Position numbers and translations under genes: made by a program. Positions 27,626 through 36,844 of a DNA stretch of 64,000 bases are shown here, piece after piece. The notes under the pieces were generated by a model. That model was not told the DNA's origin. It ran no database searches and worked only from the letters and a program-made list of their open reading frames with translations. Source of the DNA: Streptomyces aidingensis (GTDB lineage Bacteria > Actinomycetota > Actinomycetes > Streptomycetales > Streptomycetaceae); NCBI RefSeq assembly GCF_900112355.1, contig NZ_FOLM01000003.1:440274-504273 (forward strand). The letters are read 5' to 3'. Positions within the stretch are counted from its first letter, which is position 1. Every line of letters begins with the position of its first letter.

Positions 27626-29134
27626 TCAGGCGGGCGTGGTGACCGGGCGGTCCCGGGCCAGTTCGGTGACCAGCTTCAGCAGCCCGGCCAGTTCCCCGGC
27701 CGTGGTCCGCGGGTGCAGCAGCGTGGCCTTGAGCCACAGCCGGCGCCGCCCGCCCGCGTCCGGGTCCGCGGCCCGGGCACGGCCCAGCACCGCCAGCCCG
27801 TCGGCCAGCAGCCGCCGGCGGACCTCGGCCACCAGCGCGTCGCCCGCCGCCTCGCCCTGCCGCTCGGCCAGCCGGTCGGCGGCGGCCGGGCGGAACAGCA
27901 CGGTGCTGATGCCGATCTCGCCGGGACGGCGGCGCAGGTGCGCGTCGGCGTCGATGGTGCGGCCCAGTTCCCGGGCGGTGTCCACGCAGTGCTCGACCAG
28001 CCGGCCCAGACCGTCCCGGCCCAGGCCGCGCAGGGTGGCGGCGATCTTCAGCACGTCCGGGCGCCGGGAGGTGCGCAGCGAGCGGCCCAGCAGGTCGGGC
28101 AGCCCGGCCTCGGTGTCGTCGTCGGCGTTGAGGTAGTCGGCGCGGAGGGAGAGCGCCGTGGCCCGCCCGGCGTCGGCGAGGGCCAGCACCCCGGCCGCCA
28201 CCGGCTGCCAGCCGAACTTGTGCAGATCGAAGGTGACCGAGACGGCCTGCTCGATCCCGGCCAGCATCGGTGCCAGCCGGTCGCTGAACAGCAGGGGCCC
28301 GCCGTAGGCGGCGTCCACATGCAGTTCGGCGCCGTGCGAGGCGGCCACCCGGGCGAGTTCGGGCAGCGGATCGACGGCCCCCTCGTCGGTGGTGCCGGCG
28401 GTGGCCACCACCAGGGCGGGCGCCCCGCCGAGGCCGGCCAGGGCCCGGTCCAGGGCGGCCGGCAGCATCCGGCCGTCGCGGCACTCCACGGCGGCCGGTG
28501 CGGGCAGGCCGAGCAGCCAGGCAGCCCGCTGCACGCTGTGGTGGGCGGCCCGGCCGCAGAGCACCCGGACGGGTCCGGTGCCCGCCGCCCGGGCCCGTTC
28601 CCTGGCCAGCAGCAGGGCGACCAGATTGGACTCGGTGCCGCCGCTGGTGATCAGCGCGTCGGGGCGGGGCGCGGCCGGGTAGACCAGGCGGGCCAGCGCC
28701 GCGGACACCTCCTCCTCGATCACCGCCGCGGCGGGTGCCTGGTCCCAGGAGTCCATCGAGGGGTTGAGCGCGGAGGCGGCCAGATCGGCCGCGGCGGCCA
28801 GGGCCAGCGGCGGGCAGTGCAGATGCGCCACGCAGTGCGGGTCGGCCGGGTCGGCCGCGCCCTGGGCGGCGGCCCGCACCGTGTCGTAGAGGGCGTCGGC
28901 CGCGCCCGTGCCGCGGCGGGGCAGCATCGGGGTGCACAGCGCCCGGGTGCGCTCGGCCACCGCCTGCGGACCGCCGGCCGGCAGCGGCCCGCCCCGCTCG
29001 GCGGCGCCGTCGGCCAGGGCGTCCAGCGCGATCGCGGTGAGCGTGCGCAGTCCTCCGGCCACCCCGCCGACCCCGCCGGCCAGCGCGGTGTCCGGGACCC
29101 GGGTGCCGGCCGGGGCGGGCGGACGGGCGGTCAT
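27626..29134 (-). CDS. L-2,4-diaminobutyrate decarboxylase
   Basis: Predicted 502-residue group II PLP decarboxylase. It shows HLHCPP, SGGTESNLVALL, the PLP-pairing Asp and His in LHVDAAYGG, and the Schiff-base lysine in SVTFDLHKFGWQP. Its ATG overlaps the stop of the aminotransferase gene by four bases. The aminotransferase plus decarboxylase pair matches RhbA/RhbB-type modules converting aspartate semialdehyde via L-2,4-diaminobutyrate to 1,3-diaminopropane. Assignment of substrate rests on that pairing. Confidence 0.88.
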   Translation of the reverse strand: MTARPPAPAGTRVPDTALAGGVGGVAGGLRTLTAIALDALADGAAERGGPLPAGGPQAVAERTRALCTPMLPRRGTGAADALYDTVRAAAQGAADPADPHCVAHLHCPPLALAAAADLAASALNPSMDSWDQAPAAAVIEEEVSAALARLVYPAAPRPDALITSGGTESNLVALLLARERARAAGTGPVRVLCGRAAHHSVQRAAWLLGLPAPAAVECRDGRMLPAALDRALAGLGGAPALVVATAGTTDEGAVDPLPELARVAASHGAELHVDAAYGGPLLFSDRLAPMLAGIEQAVSVTFDLHKFGWQPVAAGVLALADAGRATALSLRADYLNADDDTEAGLPDLLGRSLRTSRRPDVLKIAATLRGLGRDGLGRLVEHCVDTARELGRTIDADAHLRRRPGEIGISTVLFRPAAADRLAERQGEAAGDALVAEVRRRLLADGLAVLGRARAADPDAGGRRRLWLKATLLHPRTTAGELAGLLKLVTELARDRPVTTPA

Positions 29135-30483
29135 GCGGCACGCTCCGGGCGGCGGGCGGCGGAGACGGCGGCGGCCAGCGCGTCGGCGATCCGGTCCAGC
29201 ACCGTGTCGGCCTGGGCGTCGGTCAGCACCAGCGGGGGCAGCAGCCGCAGCACCGTGCCGCCGCGTCCGCCGAGTTCCAGGATCAGCCCTCGATCCAGGC
29301 AGGCGGCCTGCACCGCCCGGGCGAACTCCGGCGCGCCCGGGCGGGCGCCCAGCGCGTCCGGTCCGGCCCCGGCGTCCACCAGTTCGGCGCCGATCATCAG
29401 GCCCCGTCCGCGCACGTCGCCGATCTGCGGGAAGTCCCGGGCGAGTTCGCGCAGGCCCGACCGCAGCCGGGCGCCCAGCTTCTCGGCCCGTTCGGCGAGC
29501 TGCCGCTCACCCACGGTCCGCAGGGTGATCTCACCGGCGATCATGGCGAGCGTGTTGCCGCGGAAGGTGCCGGTGTGGTCGCCCGGCAGCCAGGTGTCCA
29601 GGTCGGGCCGGTAGGCGATCAGGGCCAGCGGCAGCCCGCCGCCCACCGCCTTGGAGGTGACCAGGATGTCCGGGGTGACCCCGGCGCGTTCGCAGGCCCA
29701 GTAGTGCCCGGTGCGGCCGATGCCGGTCTGCACCTCGTCCACGATGAGCAGGACCCCGTGCGCGGCGGTGATGCGGCGGATCTCGCGCAGCCAGGAGTCC
29801 GGCCCGGGGATCACCCCGCCCTCGCCCTGCACGACCTCCAGGATCACCGCGGCCGGGGCGGCCACCCCGCTGCCGGGGTCGGTGAGAAAGCTCTCCAGCA
29901 GCCTGGCCGAGAGGCCGGCGCCGTCCTCGCCGCCGATGCCGAACGGGCAGCGGTAGCCGTAGGGGTAGGGCAGCCGGGTCACCGGCTGGGCCTGTGCCGC
30001 GGCGCCGCGCATCCGGTCCGGTCCGGAGACGGAGGAGGCGCCGAGGGTCATGCCGTGGTAGGCGCCGGTGAAGGCGATCACCCCGGTGCGGCCGGTGGCG
30101 TGCCGGGCCAGCTTGAGCGCGGCCTCCACCGCGTCGGTGCCGGCCGGGCTGCAGAAGTGCAGCTTGGCGCGGTCGCGCAGGGTGCCGGGCAGCCGGCCCA
30201 GCAACTCGGCGCTGAAGGAGTCCTTCTGCGGGGTGATCATGTCCAGGGTGTGCAGCGGCACTCCGGAGGCCAGGGCCTCCTGGAGCGCCGTCACGACCGC
30301 CGGGTGGTTGTGGCCCAGGGCGAGGGTGCCCGCTCCGGACAGGCAGTCGAGGTAGGTGCGTCCGTCGGCGCCGGTGACCTCCGCCCCGAGGGCCGTGACG
30401 GGGGCCACCGGGATGGTTCTGGCGTAGGTGCGGGCGGCGGACTCGCGTTGTGCCTGACGGCCGAGCAGTTCAGCGCGCAGCAT
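29131..30483 (-). CDS. Diaminobutyrate-2-oxoglutarate aminotransferase
   Basis: Predicted 450-residue class III aminotransferase making L-2,4-diaminobutyrate from aspartate semialdehyde and an amino donor. Motifs include LDCLSGAGTLALGHNHP, FTGAYHGMTLGA, LIVDEVQTGIGRTG and the PLP lysine in LVTSKAVGGGLP. The N-terminal ESAARTYARTIPV is typical of the EctB/DABA aminotransferase group. It is the first gene of the nine-gene siderophore operon, 127 bp downstream of a near-perfect iron box. No ectoine synthase is present, supporting a siderophore role. Confidence 0.9.
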   Translation of the reverse strand: MLRAELLGRQAQRESAARTYARTIPVAPVTALGAEVTGADGRTYLDCLSGAGTLALGHNHPAVVTALQEALASGVPLHTLDMITPQKDSFSAELLGRLPGTLRDRAKLHFCSPAGTDAVEAALKLARHATGRTGVIAFTGAYHGMTLGASSVSGPDRMRGAAAQAQPVTRLPYPYGYRCPFGIGGEDGAGLSARLLESFLTDPGSGVAAPAAVILEVVQGEGGVIPGPDSWLREIRRITAAHGVLLIVDEVQTGIGRTGHYWACERAGVTPDILVTSKAVGGGLPLALIAYRPDLDTWLPGDHTGTFRGNTLAMIAGEITLRTVGERQLAERAEKLGARLRSGLRELARDFPQIGDVRGRGLMIGAELVDAGAGPDALGARPGAPEFARAVQAACLDRGLILELGGRGGTVLRLLPPLVLTDAQADTVLDRIADALAAAVSAARRPERAA

Positions 30484-30610
30484 GGCGATGGGGACCCTTC
30501 GGTCACGTCGGTTTGTGGGGGCCGCACCGGGCCGGGCGAGGCGGCCTTCGCGGCGGTTCCGGGCAGCACACGGGGCGCCCGCCGGGGAATCACCCCGAAT
30601 GGCGCGGAAC

Positions 30611-30629
30611 TTAGGTTAGCCTAACCTTT
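30611..30629 (-). promoter_or_regulatory. Iron box (DmdR/IdeR-type) for the siderophore operon
   Basis: TTAGGTTAGCCTAACCTTT closely matches the actinobacterial iron-regulator consensus TTAGGTTAGGCTAACCTAA and contains a perfect 15-bp palindrome (AGGTTAG-C-CTAACCT, 30613-30627). It lies in the roughly 300-bp gap upstream of the aminotransferase, so the biosynthetic operon should be repressed when iron is plentiful. The rest of the gap shows no gene. Confidence 0.9.
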
Positions 30630-30780
30630 GTATTTCGTGAAGGGTGATCCGGCGCACGCTCTCCGCATCCGCTCCCGGCCCTCACCGGCCCGCCAAGGCC
30701 TTCTGACGGCGCGTCGGCGTCCCCGGCGTCCCCGGCGCTCTCGGCGCACTGGCGCGCCGGGCGTCGGGGAGCGGGAGGGC

Positions 30781-31692
30781 TCAGACGGGGTCGCCCAGCG
30801 GCGGCGCGGCGTCCGTGGCCGCGTCCCGCGCCGGCGCCGGCCGCGGCGCCTCGTGCCGGCTGAGCGGGATCACCAGCGGGGCGCCCGTGCGTTCCTCGTG
30901 GCGGACCACGGCGCGCAGCCCGAACACCTCGCGCAGCAGCTTCTCCGTCAGCACCTCCGCCGGGGTGCCGCAGGCCGCGATCCGGCCGTCCTTCATGGCC
31001 ACCAGACGGTCCGCGTACCGGGCGGCCAGCGACAGGTCGTGCAGCACCAGCACCACCGTCCGCCCGGTGTCCCGGTGCAGGTCCAGCACCAGATCCAGCA
31101 CCTCCATCTGATGCGCCAGATCGAGGTGGTTGGTCGGCTCGTCCAGCAGCAGCAGCTCGGTCTCCTGGGCCAGCGCCATGGCGATCCACGCCCGCTGCCG
31201 CTGCCCGCCGGACAGCTCGTCCAGCGTGCGCTCGGCCAGGTCCAGGGTGCCGGTGGCGCGCAGCGCGCGTTCCACCGCCGCCTCGTCCTCCCGGGACCAG
31301 CGCCGGTACCAGGTCTGGTGCGGATGCCGCCCGCGCGCCACCAGGTCCGCGACGCACAGCCCTTCGGGCGCCACCGGCGACTGCGGCAGCATGCCCACCA
31401 GACCGGCCACCTCACGCGTCGGCAGCCGGTGCACCGGCCGCCCGTCCAGCAGCACCTGCCCGCCGGCCGGTTTGAGCAGCCGGCCGAAGGCGCGCAGCAG
31501 GGTGGACTTGCCGCAGCCGTTCGGCCCGATGATCGCCGTCACCGTGCCGTCCTCGATGTCCAGGTCCAGCGCGTGCACCACGGGGGTGCCGTCATAGGCC
31601 AGGGTCAGTCCCTCGGCCCGCAGCCGCACCCGGGCCGCGCGTGCTGCGTCCGGTACGGCGTCCATCGGGTCCTGGCGCTTGCGCGGGCTCAT
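30781..31692 (-). CDS. Ferric-siderophore ABC transporter ATP-binding protein
   Basis: Predicted 303-residue FepC/FhuC-type ATPase. Walker A is [10 protein letters not shown], the signature LSGGQRQR, Walker [13 protein letters not shown], and the switch His is in [10 protein letters not shown]. Its ATG overlaps the stop of the permease gene (31689-31692). With two FecCD permeases upstream it forms the importer for a ferric siderophore. Confidence 0.93.
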   Translation of the reverse strand: MSPRKRQDPMDAVPDAARAARVRLRAEGLTLAYDGTPVVHALDLDIEDGTVTAIIGPNGCGKSTLLRAFGRLLKPAGGQVLLDGRPVHRLPTREVAGLVGMLPQSPVAPEGLCVADLVARGRHPHQTWYRRWSREDEAAVERALRATGTLDLAERTLDELSGGQRQRAWIAMALAQETELLLLDEPTNHLDLAHQMEVLDLVLDLHRDTGRTVVLVLHDLSLAARYADRLVAMKDGRIAACGTPAEVLTEKLLREVFGLRAVVRHEERTGAPLVIPLSRHEAPRPAPARDAATDAAPPLGDPV

Positions 31693-32840
31693 GAGGTTCG
31701 GGCCTTTCCGCTCCGGACGATCAGAAACAGCAGATACGGCGCGCCCAGCGCCGCGGTCAGGATCCCCACCGGCAACTGGATGTCCGGGAACGCGGTACGG
31801 GCCAGCACGTCCGCCCAGACCGTCACCGCCGCTCCGGTCAGCGCCGAGGCGAGCAGCGGCGGATGCCCGGTGCGCGCCAGCCGCAGCGCGATCTGCGGGC
31901 AGGCCAGCGCCACAAAGGCGATCGGCCCGGCCGCCGCGGTGGCGGTGGCGGTCAGCAGCACCGCGGTCAGCAGCAGCGCCGCCCGCGCGCCGGTCATCCG
32001 CACCCCCAGTCCGCGCGCGGTGTCCTCGTCGAAGACCAGCGCGCCGAACGGGAACGACAGCACCAGCGCCACCGGCAGCAGCACCGCCAGTGCCCAGCCG
32101 ACCGGCCGCACGGTGTCCCAGCCGGCGCCGTTCAGGCTGCCGTTGAGCCAGATCAGCGCCCGGCCGGCGTCCACGATGTCGGCCTTGATGAGCAGCCAGG
32201 ACAGCACGCTGGCCAGCACCGCGTTCACCCCGACGCCGACCAGCAGCACCCGGTAGCCGTTCAGCCCGCGGCGCACCGCCAGCAGATAGATCACCACGGC
32301 GGTGAGCAGCGCGCCGGCCACGGCCGCGGCCGGGATGCCGACGTCGGCCAGCGGCCCGCTGACGCTGCCGTAGGCACCGCCCATCACGATGACGGTCACC
32401 GCGCCCACCCCGGCCCCCGTGGTCACCCCCAGGATGTCCGGGCTGGCCAGCGGATTGCGCGCGATGCCCTGGATGACCGCCCCGGCCAGGCCCAGGGCGG
32501 CCCCCACCAGCGCGCCGACCAGCGAGCGCGGCAGCCGCAGCCGCATCACCACGATCCGGGACCGGTCCTCGCCGCCGCCGAGCAGCACCTCGGCCACCTC
32601 GCCCAGCGGCAGGGCGGAGGTGCCGCGCGCGGTGTTGACCACGATCGCCGCGGCCAGCAGCAGCGCCAGCACCAGCGGCACCAGCACGGCACGCGGACGC
32701 CAGACGGCCGACACCGGGCCGGCCCGCAGCGGCGTCCGTCCCGGCACGGGGCCCCGGCCGGGGCCCCGCTCCGCGCGCCGTCCGGCCGTGCCCGTCTCCA
32801 CCGCCGCGCTCATGCCCGCCCCCGTCCCGCTCTCGCCCAT
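31689..32840 (-). CDS. FecCD-family siderophore permease (distal)
   Basis: Predicted 383-residue integral membrane protein with about ten helices and FecCD motifs such as [27 protein letters not shown] and [19 protein letters not shown] long basic N-terminal leader precedes the first helix; the ATG at 32813 (MSAAVE) is an equally plausible start. It pairs with the upstream FecCD gene to form the heterodimeric permease. Confidence 0.92.
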   Translation of the reverse strand: MGESGTGAGMSAAVETGTAGRRAERGPGRGPVPGRTPLRAGPVSAVWRPRAVLVPLVLALLLAAAIVVNTARGTSALPLGEVAEVLLGGGEDRSRIVVMRLRLPRSLVGALVGAALGLAGAVIQGIARNPLASPDILGVTTGAGVGAVTVIVMGGAYGSVSGPLADVGIPAAAVAGALLTAVVIYLLAVRRGLNGYRVLLVGVGVNAVLASVLSWLLIKADIVDAGRALIWLNGSLNGAGWDTVRPVGWALAVLLPVALVLSFPFGALVFDEDTARGLGVRMTGARAALLLTAVLLTATATAAAGPIAFVALACPQIALRLARTGHPPLLASALTGAAVTVWADVLARTAFPDIQLPVGILTAALGAPYLLFLIVRSGKARTS

Positions 32841-32880
32841 CCGGCCGTCCGCACGTTCAGCACCGCGTCACCGTCGCCCC

Positions 32881-33954
32881 TCACAGCCGCACCGGCTTCC
32901 GGCGGCGCACCAGATGGATGAAGACCGGGGCGCCGATCAGCGCCAGCATGATGCCCACCTGGAGCTCGCCGGGCCGGGCCACCAGCCGCCCCAGGGTGTC
33001 GGCGGCGGTGGTCAGCGAGGCGCCGAGCAGCCCCGCGTAGACGAGGATCCAGCGGTAGTCCGGCCCGGTGAAGTAGCGCGCGACATGGGTGGCGACCAGC
33101 CCGACGAAACCGATCGGCCCGCAGGCCGCCACTGCCGTCCCGGTCAGCAGGGTGATCGCCGCCATGCCCACCGCCCGGGTGGCGCCGACCCGCACCCCCA
33201 GCGCCCGCGCCACGTCCTCGCCCAGCGACAGGGCGTTCAGCCCGGGCGCGTTGGCCGCCGCCAGCGCCAGGCCCAGGGCGATGAACGGCAGTATCTGCCA
33301 GGTCAGTTCCAGCGGACGCCCGCTGACCGAGCCGACGGTCCAGAACCGGTAGGTGTCCAGTGCCTGCCGGTCGAAGATCACCATGCCCGCGGTGAGGGCG
33401 GTGAACAGCGCGTGCGCCGCGGCCCCGGCCAGCGCCAGCGTCACCGGGGCCGCCCCGCCGCGGGCCGCGGTGCCGACCAGGAACACCAGCACACTCGCCC
33501 CCAGGGCGCCCGCGAAGCCGAACCACACATAGCCGTAGAGGCTGGTGATGCCCAGCAGGAAGACCGAGCCGACCACGCACATCCCGGCGCCCGCGCTGAT
33601 GCCCAGCAGCACCGGGTCGGCGATCGGATTGCGGGTATGACCCTGCATCAGCGCCCCGGCCACGCCCAGCGCGGCGCCGGCCACCAGCGCCAGCGCGGTG
33701 CGCGGCACCCGCAGCGAGCGGATGATGATGTCCCCCTCGGTGCCGGCGGGCTGCCAGAGCCCGTGCCACACCTGGGCGGGGGAGAGGGGCTTGGCGCCGA
33801 ACGCGATGGACAGCAGGAGGGTGAGCGCCACCAGGGCGAGCAGCACCAGCAGCCCGGCCCAGCGCCGGCGGCTCCGCTCCGGCGCGATCTGCCGTCGCGG
33901 CGAACCCGCCTCGGCGGGCACCGGCGCAGATAGCGCTTCGATCACGATCTCCAC
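32881..33954 (-). CDS. FecCD-family siderophore permease (proximal)
   Basis: Predicted 357-residue permease, first gene of the import operon. FecCD hallmarks are GAALGVAGALMQGHTRNPIADPVLLGISAG (split here as one continuous helical hairpin) and VGLVATHVARYFTGPDYRW. GTG at 33954 or at 33945 are both possible starts. An iron box lies just upstream and is shared with the divergent binding-protein gene. Confidence 0.92.
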   Translation of the reverse strand: MEIVIEALSAPVPAEAGSPRRQIAPERSRRRWAGLLVLLALVALTLLLSIAFGAKPLSPAQVWHGLWQPAGTEGDIIIRSLRVPRTALALVAGAALGVAGALMQGHTRNPIADPVLLGISAGAGMCVVGSVFLLGITSLYGYVWFGFAGALGASVLVFLVGTAARGGAAPVTLALAGAAAHALFTALTAGMVIFDRQALDTYRFWTVGSVSGRPLELTWQILPFIALGLALAAANAPGLNALSLGEDVARALGVRVGATRAVGMAAITLLTGTAVAACGPIGFVGLVATHVARYFTGPDYRWILVYAGLLGASLTTAADTLGRLVARPGELQVGIMLALIGAPVFIHLVRRRKPVRL

Positions 33955-33969
33955 CCCCGGATCAGCGAC

Positions 33970-33988
33970 TCAGGTTAGGCAAGCCTAT
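33970..33988. promoter_or_regulatory. Iron box between permease operon and binding protein
   Basis: TCAGGTTAGGCAAGCCTAT matches the 19-bp DmdR/IdeR consensus at 15 positions. It sits in the 74-bp divergent gap and should control both the permease/ATPase operon and the binding lipoprotein. Confidence 0.85.
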
Positions 33989-34028
33989 CCTTACAGCGCC
34001 TGTCTACGGAGAGAAGGGATCACCTCTC

Positions 34029-35048
34029 ATGAGAGCCCGCTGGCTCACCCGCTTCGGCCGTACCGTCGGCGCCGTCATGGTCACCGCCGGTCTGCTCGCC
34101 ACCGCCGCGTGCGGAAGCGACGACTCCGACAAGGATACGGACGCGGGCGGCGACACGCCGCCCGCATCGTCCGAAGCCGCCTTCCCCCGCACGGTCAGCC
34201 ATGCCATGGGCGAGACCGAGCTGGAGGCGGCCCCCGAGCGCGTCGTCGCCCTGGACATGACCTTCGTGGACGCCGTGCTCGCCCTGGAGGGCCAGGTCGT
34301 CGGCTACACCACCTTCGCGTCCCCGGACGAGGAACTCCCCGGCTACTTCGGCGAGGACGCCGCCACCTACGCGGGCCAGGCCGAACCGGTCGGCCTGCTG
34401 GACGAGCCCGACCTGGAGAAGATCCTGGGGCTGGAGCCCGACCTGATCCTCTCCGCCAAGGTGCGGCACGAGGGCATCTACGACCAGCTCGTCGACCTCG
34501 GGGTGCCGGTCATCTTCACCGAGACCACCGGCGCCACCTGGAAGGACAACCTGCGGCTGGTCGGCGAGGCGCTCGGCAAGGAGGAACTGGCGGAGCAGAA
34601 GATCGCCGACTACCAGGAGCGCGCCACCGCCATCGGTGACGCGGTGCGCGAATCGCTGGGCAAGAACCCCTCGGTGTCCGTGGTCCGGTTCGTGGACGGC
34701 CCGACCCGCCTGTACAAGGAGGACACCTACATCGGCGTCATCATCAACGACCTGACCTTCGACAAGCCGGCCGACGCCAAGGGCACCGGCTTCAACGCCG
34801 ACATCTCCGAGGAACAGACCCTCAAGGTCGACGCGGACCACATCTTCGTGACCGCCTACCCCGACCCGGAGGGCCTCTCCGAGAAGAGCAAGGAGACCTT
34901 CACCGCCAACCCGCTGTGGGGTCAGCTCGAAGGCGAGATCCACGAGATGGACGACGTGACCTGGATGATCGCGGTCGGCCTCTACGGCGCCCACTCGGTG
35001 CTGGACGACATCGCCGAGGTCTTCGGGGTCGACCCCGCCACCTCCTGA
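34029..35048 (+). CDS. Siderophore-binding lipoprotein
   Basis: Predicted 339-residue FepB/FhuD-type periplasmic-binding-fold lipoprotein delivering ferric siderophore to the FecCD permease. A signal peptide ends in lipobox LATAAC (Cys28). The binding domain shows ERVVALDMTFVDAVLALE, LEKILGLEPDLILSA, and the two-lobe helix backbone of this class. It is divergent from the permease operon, sharing an iron box, and ends convergent to the FhuF-like gene with a common terminator. Confidence 0.93.
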   Translation: MRARWLTRFGRTVGAVMVTAGLLATAACGSDDSDKDTDAGGDTPPASSEAAFPRTVSHAMGETELEAAPERVVALDMTFVDAVLALEGQVVGYTTFASPDEELPGYFGEDAATYAGQAEPVGLLDEPDLEKILGLEPDLILSAKVRHEGIYDQLVDLGVPVIFTETTGATWKDNLRLVGEALGKEELAEQKIADYQERATAIGDAVRESLGKNPSVSVVRFVDGPTRLYKEDTYIGVIINDLTFDKPADAKGTGFNADISEEQTLKVDADHIFVTAYPDPEGLSEKSKETFTANPLWGQLEGEIHEMDDVTWMIAVGLYGAHSVLDDIAEVFGVDPATS

Positions 35049-35065
35049 GCCGTCCGCCCGTGCGG

Positions 35066-35096
35066 CCTGCCCGCGCTCACCGCGAGCGCGGGCAGG
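35066..35096. terminator. Shared bidirectional terminator overlapping the FhuF-like 3' end
   Basis: CCTGCCCGCGCTC at 35066-35078 pairs perfectly with 35084-35096 around a 5-nt loop. It lies after the lipoprotein stop and includes the last codons and stop of the convergent FhuF-like gene, so one hairpin can serve both transcripts. Confidence 0.75.
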
Positions 35097-35907
35097 TCTC
35101 GCAGAGCAGATCCGGCTTGAGGGTGTAGAAGAAGCAGCAGCCCATCCGGGTGCGGGTCGGCTCCGCGTCACAGGCCGGCCCGGTGGCGGGCGGCAGCCGG
35201 TACCCGGCCTGGCCGGAGTACGGCGCCGTACCGCCCGGCAGCAGCGCGTTGGCCGCCAGCGCGGCGGACGGCATGTCCCCGAGCAGCCGCCCCAGGTAAT
35301 GGATGCCCTCCGCCAGTTCGTCGGTCGCCATCGCCCACTGGGCGTGCCGCCGGCGCCGCATCAGCGGACCCATCCGCTCCAGCACCGGCTCCAGGAACTC
35401 GGCCACCGACTGGCGCAGCTCTCCCCGCAGGGCCTCCGGCCCGGCCACCACCCGCACCCCGGGCAGGCCGGCCGCCGGGTCGTCCGGCAGCACACTCACC
35501 AGCCAGGGGTCCACCGCCAGCACGCCACCGGCCTCGTCGACCCCCAGGCCGTCCGGGGACAGCCACGGCACCCGGCGCTCCAGATACCACGGCCCGGAGA
35601 AGGCGAGAGCGGCCACGAACGCGTAGCGGTGCAGCATGTCGGTGGCCGCCACATCGGGGCGGGGCGCGGTGCCGTGCAGCGCCGTCATCCGCTCGCCGTG
35701 CACCTTGGCCAGCCGCTCGGCCAGCCCTTCCTCGGCCACCAGCCGCCCGGCGGTCAGCCACCGGGGGTCGGCGGCGTCGAACGGCCGGGCCGCCACCCGC
35801 AGCAGCGTGAACAGCTCACCGAAGCGCCGGTACATCTGCTCCGGCAGCTCCGCCCGGCGGACGGGCGCCGGCAGCGCATCGGTGACGGTTGAGGCGAACG
35901 GCGACAC
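35077..35907 (-). CDS. FhuF-like (2Fe-2S) siderophore-iron reductase
   Basis: Predicted 276-residue cytosolic reductase that releases iron from imported ferric siderophore. The C-terminal [2Fe-2S] motif is intact: Cys257, Cys258, Cys269 and Cys272 (CC-x10-CxxC). The N-terminal region carries the FhuF/IucA-like helical fold. GTG at 35907 has GAGGGG upstream, and an iron box starts 27 bp before it. It completes synthesis, export, import and release in one iron regulon. Confidence 0.9.
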   Translation of the reverse strand: MSPFASTVTDALPAPVRRAELPEQMYRRFGELFTLLRVAARPFDAADPRWLTAGRLVAEEGLAERLAKVHGERMTALHGTAPRPDVAATDMLHRYAFVAALAFSGPWYLERRVPWLSPDGLGVDEAGGVLAVDPWLVSVLPDDPAAGLPGVRVVAGPEALRGELRQSVAEFLEPVLERMGPLMRRRRHAQWAMATDELAEGIHYLGRLLGDMPSAALAANALLPGGTAPYSGQAGYRLPPATGPACDAEPTRTRMGCCFFYTLKPDLLCETCPRSR

Positions 35908-35933
35908 GAGTACCCCTCGGAACGCGAGTCAAT

Positions 35934-35952
35934 TAAGGCAAGGCTTACCTTA
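35934..35952 (-). promoter_or_regulatory. Iron box upstream of the FhuF-like gene
   Basis: TAAGGCAAGGCTTACCTTA matches 14 of 19 positions of the DmdR/IdeR consensus and lies 27 bp upstream of the GTG start. It is the weakest of the three boxes but correctly placed. Confidence 0.75.
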
Positions 35953-35990
35953 CGGTCCGTTCCGGCCGTCCGCCAGCGTCGCCCACCGTT

Positions 35991-36470
35991 TCAACGCCCC
36001 GCGATCCGCGCCGCGCCGCCCTCCGGCGGCACCCCTGTGTCCTGCGTGGTCGACCAGGCCACTCCCACCGCAGCCGCCACACACAGCACCCCGGCGACGC
36101 TCAGCACTGTGGCGGTGATCACAAGCCTCCCGGCGCGGGCCACCTCCCGTTCCGTCCAGCGCCGCAGCGCCTGCCCGCCCAGATACACCGACTCGCCGGG
36201 GCGTCCGTAACAGGCCCGCACCGCGGTCAGCGTCCCGCAGAGCAGGCAGAGGAAACCGGCGCCCAGCAGGACCATGGCCGTGACCCGCCCGCCGGGCGAC
36301 AGATCCGCCAGATTGTCACGGCCCTTCACGAACACCAGGACCGTCAGCAGCGCGGTCGTCCCGGCCAGCCCGTTGCGCCAGCCCTCGGCCTGCCGCCGCA
36401 CCTCGGCCAGCTGGAGGAACTCCTGCTCCCTGGCCAGCTCCGCCCAGCGCCGGTCCGGGCCCGGGGTCAC
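35991..36470 (-). CDS. Three-TM membrane protein of the caspase/Hsp90 operon
   Basis: Predicted 159-residue membrane protein of unknown function, third gene of the operon. An amphipathic, charged N-terminus (about 1-30, possible coiled coil: ELAREQEFLQLAEVRRQAEGW) precedes three hydrophobic helices (about 30-50, 62-85 and 115-140). Its GTG overlaps the stop of the zinc-ribbon gene as GTGA, indicating translational coupling. It could anchor the complex or be a membrane-perturbing component; the sequence does not decide. Confidence 0.75.
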   Translation of the reverse strand: MTPGPDRRWAELAREQEFLQLAEVRRQAEGWRNGLAGTTALLTVLVFVKGRDNLADLSPGGRVTAMVLLGAGFLCLLCGTLTAVRACYGRPGESVYLGGQALRRWTEREVARAGRLVITATVLSVAGVLCVAAAVGVAWSTTQDTGVPPEGGAARIAGR

Positions 36471-36844
36471 GGCGTGCCGCCGTCGTCGTCCGGCCGCACC
36501 CGCCACTGCGCCCCGCAGCCCCGGAAGGCCACCTCGGCCGGCTGCTCCGGATGCGCGTATCCGCACTCGCAGAACAGCACCTCGGTCTCCAGCAGATCCG
36601 GCTCCGCCTCGGCCTCCCGGGCCTCCCGGCGCCGGCCGAACCTGCCGAGCAGCCCCTTCGTCCCGGCCCCGGGCGCCCCGCGCGGAATCCGCGTCACCGA
36701 CCGCCCCAGGCACCCGGGGCAGGTCCCCTCCAGCACCACGCTGCGCCCGTCCGGACCGCTCCGCTGGCGGAAGTCCCCCGCGACCTCGCCCAGATCCCGC
36801 TCCGCATACCGCTCCTCGAAGCGGTGCCCGCCGCCCTCACTCAC
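36467..36844 (-). CDS. Small zinc-ribbon protein of the caspase/Hsp90 operon
   Basis: Predicted 125-residue protein with Cys42-x2-Cys45, Cys92-x-Cys94 and Cys110, consistent with a zinc-binding ribbon, and a highly charged central linker of Arg/Glu (about 68-85). The GTG at 36844 overlaps the end of the giant gene by 8 bp and its own stop overlaps the next start, so all three genes are co-translated. No specific family recognised; an adaptor role is inference. Confidence 0.75.
   Translation of the reverse strand: MSEGGGHRFEERYAERDLGEVAGDFRQRSGPDGRSVVLEGTCPGCLGRSVTRIPRGAPGAGTKGLLGRFGRRREAREAEAEPDLLETEVLFCECGYAHPEQPAEVAFRGCGAQWRVRPDDDGGTP

Noticed and set aside
29131..30483. Ectoine biosynthesis (EctB)
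   Set aside because: No EctA or EctC nearby; pairing with a diaminobutyrate decarboxylase and siderophore genes fits better.
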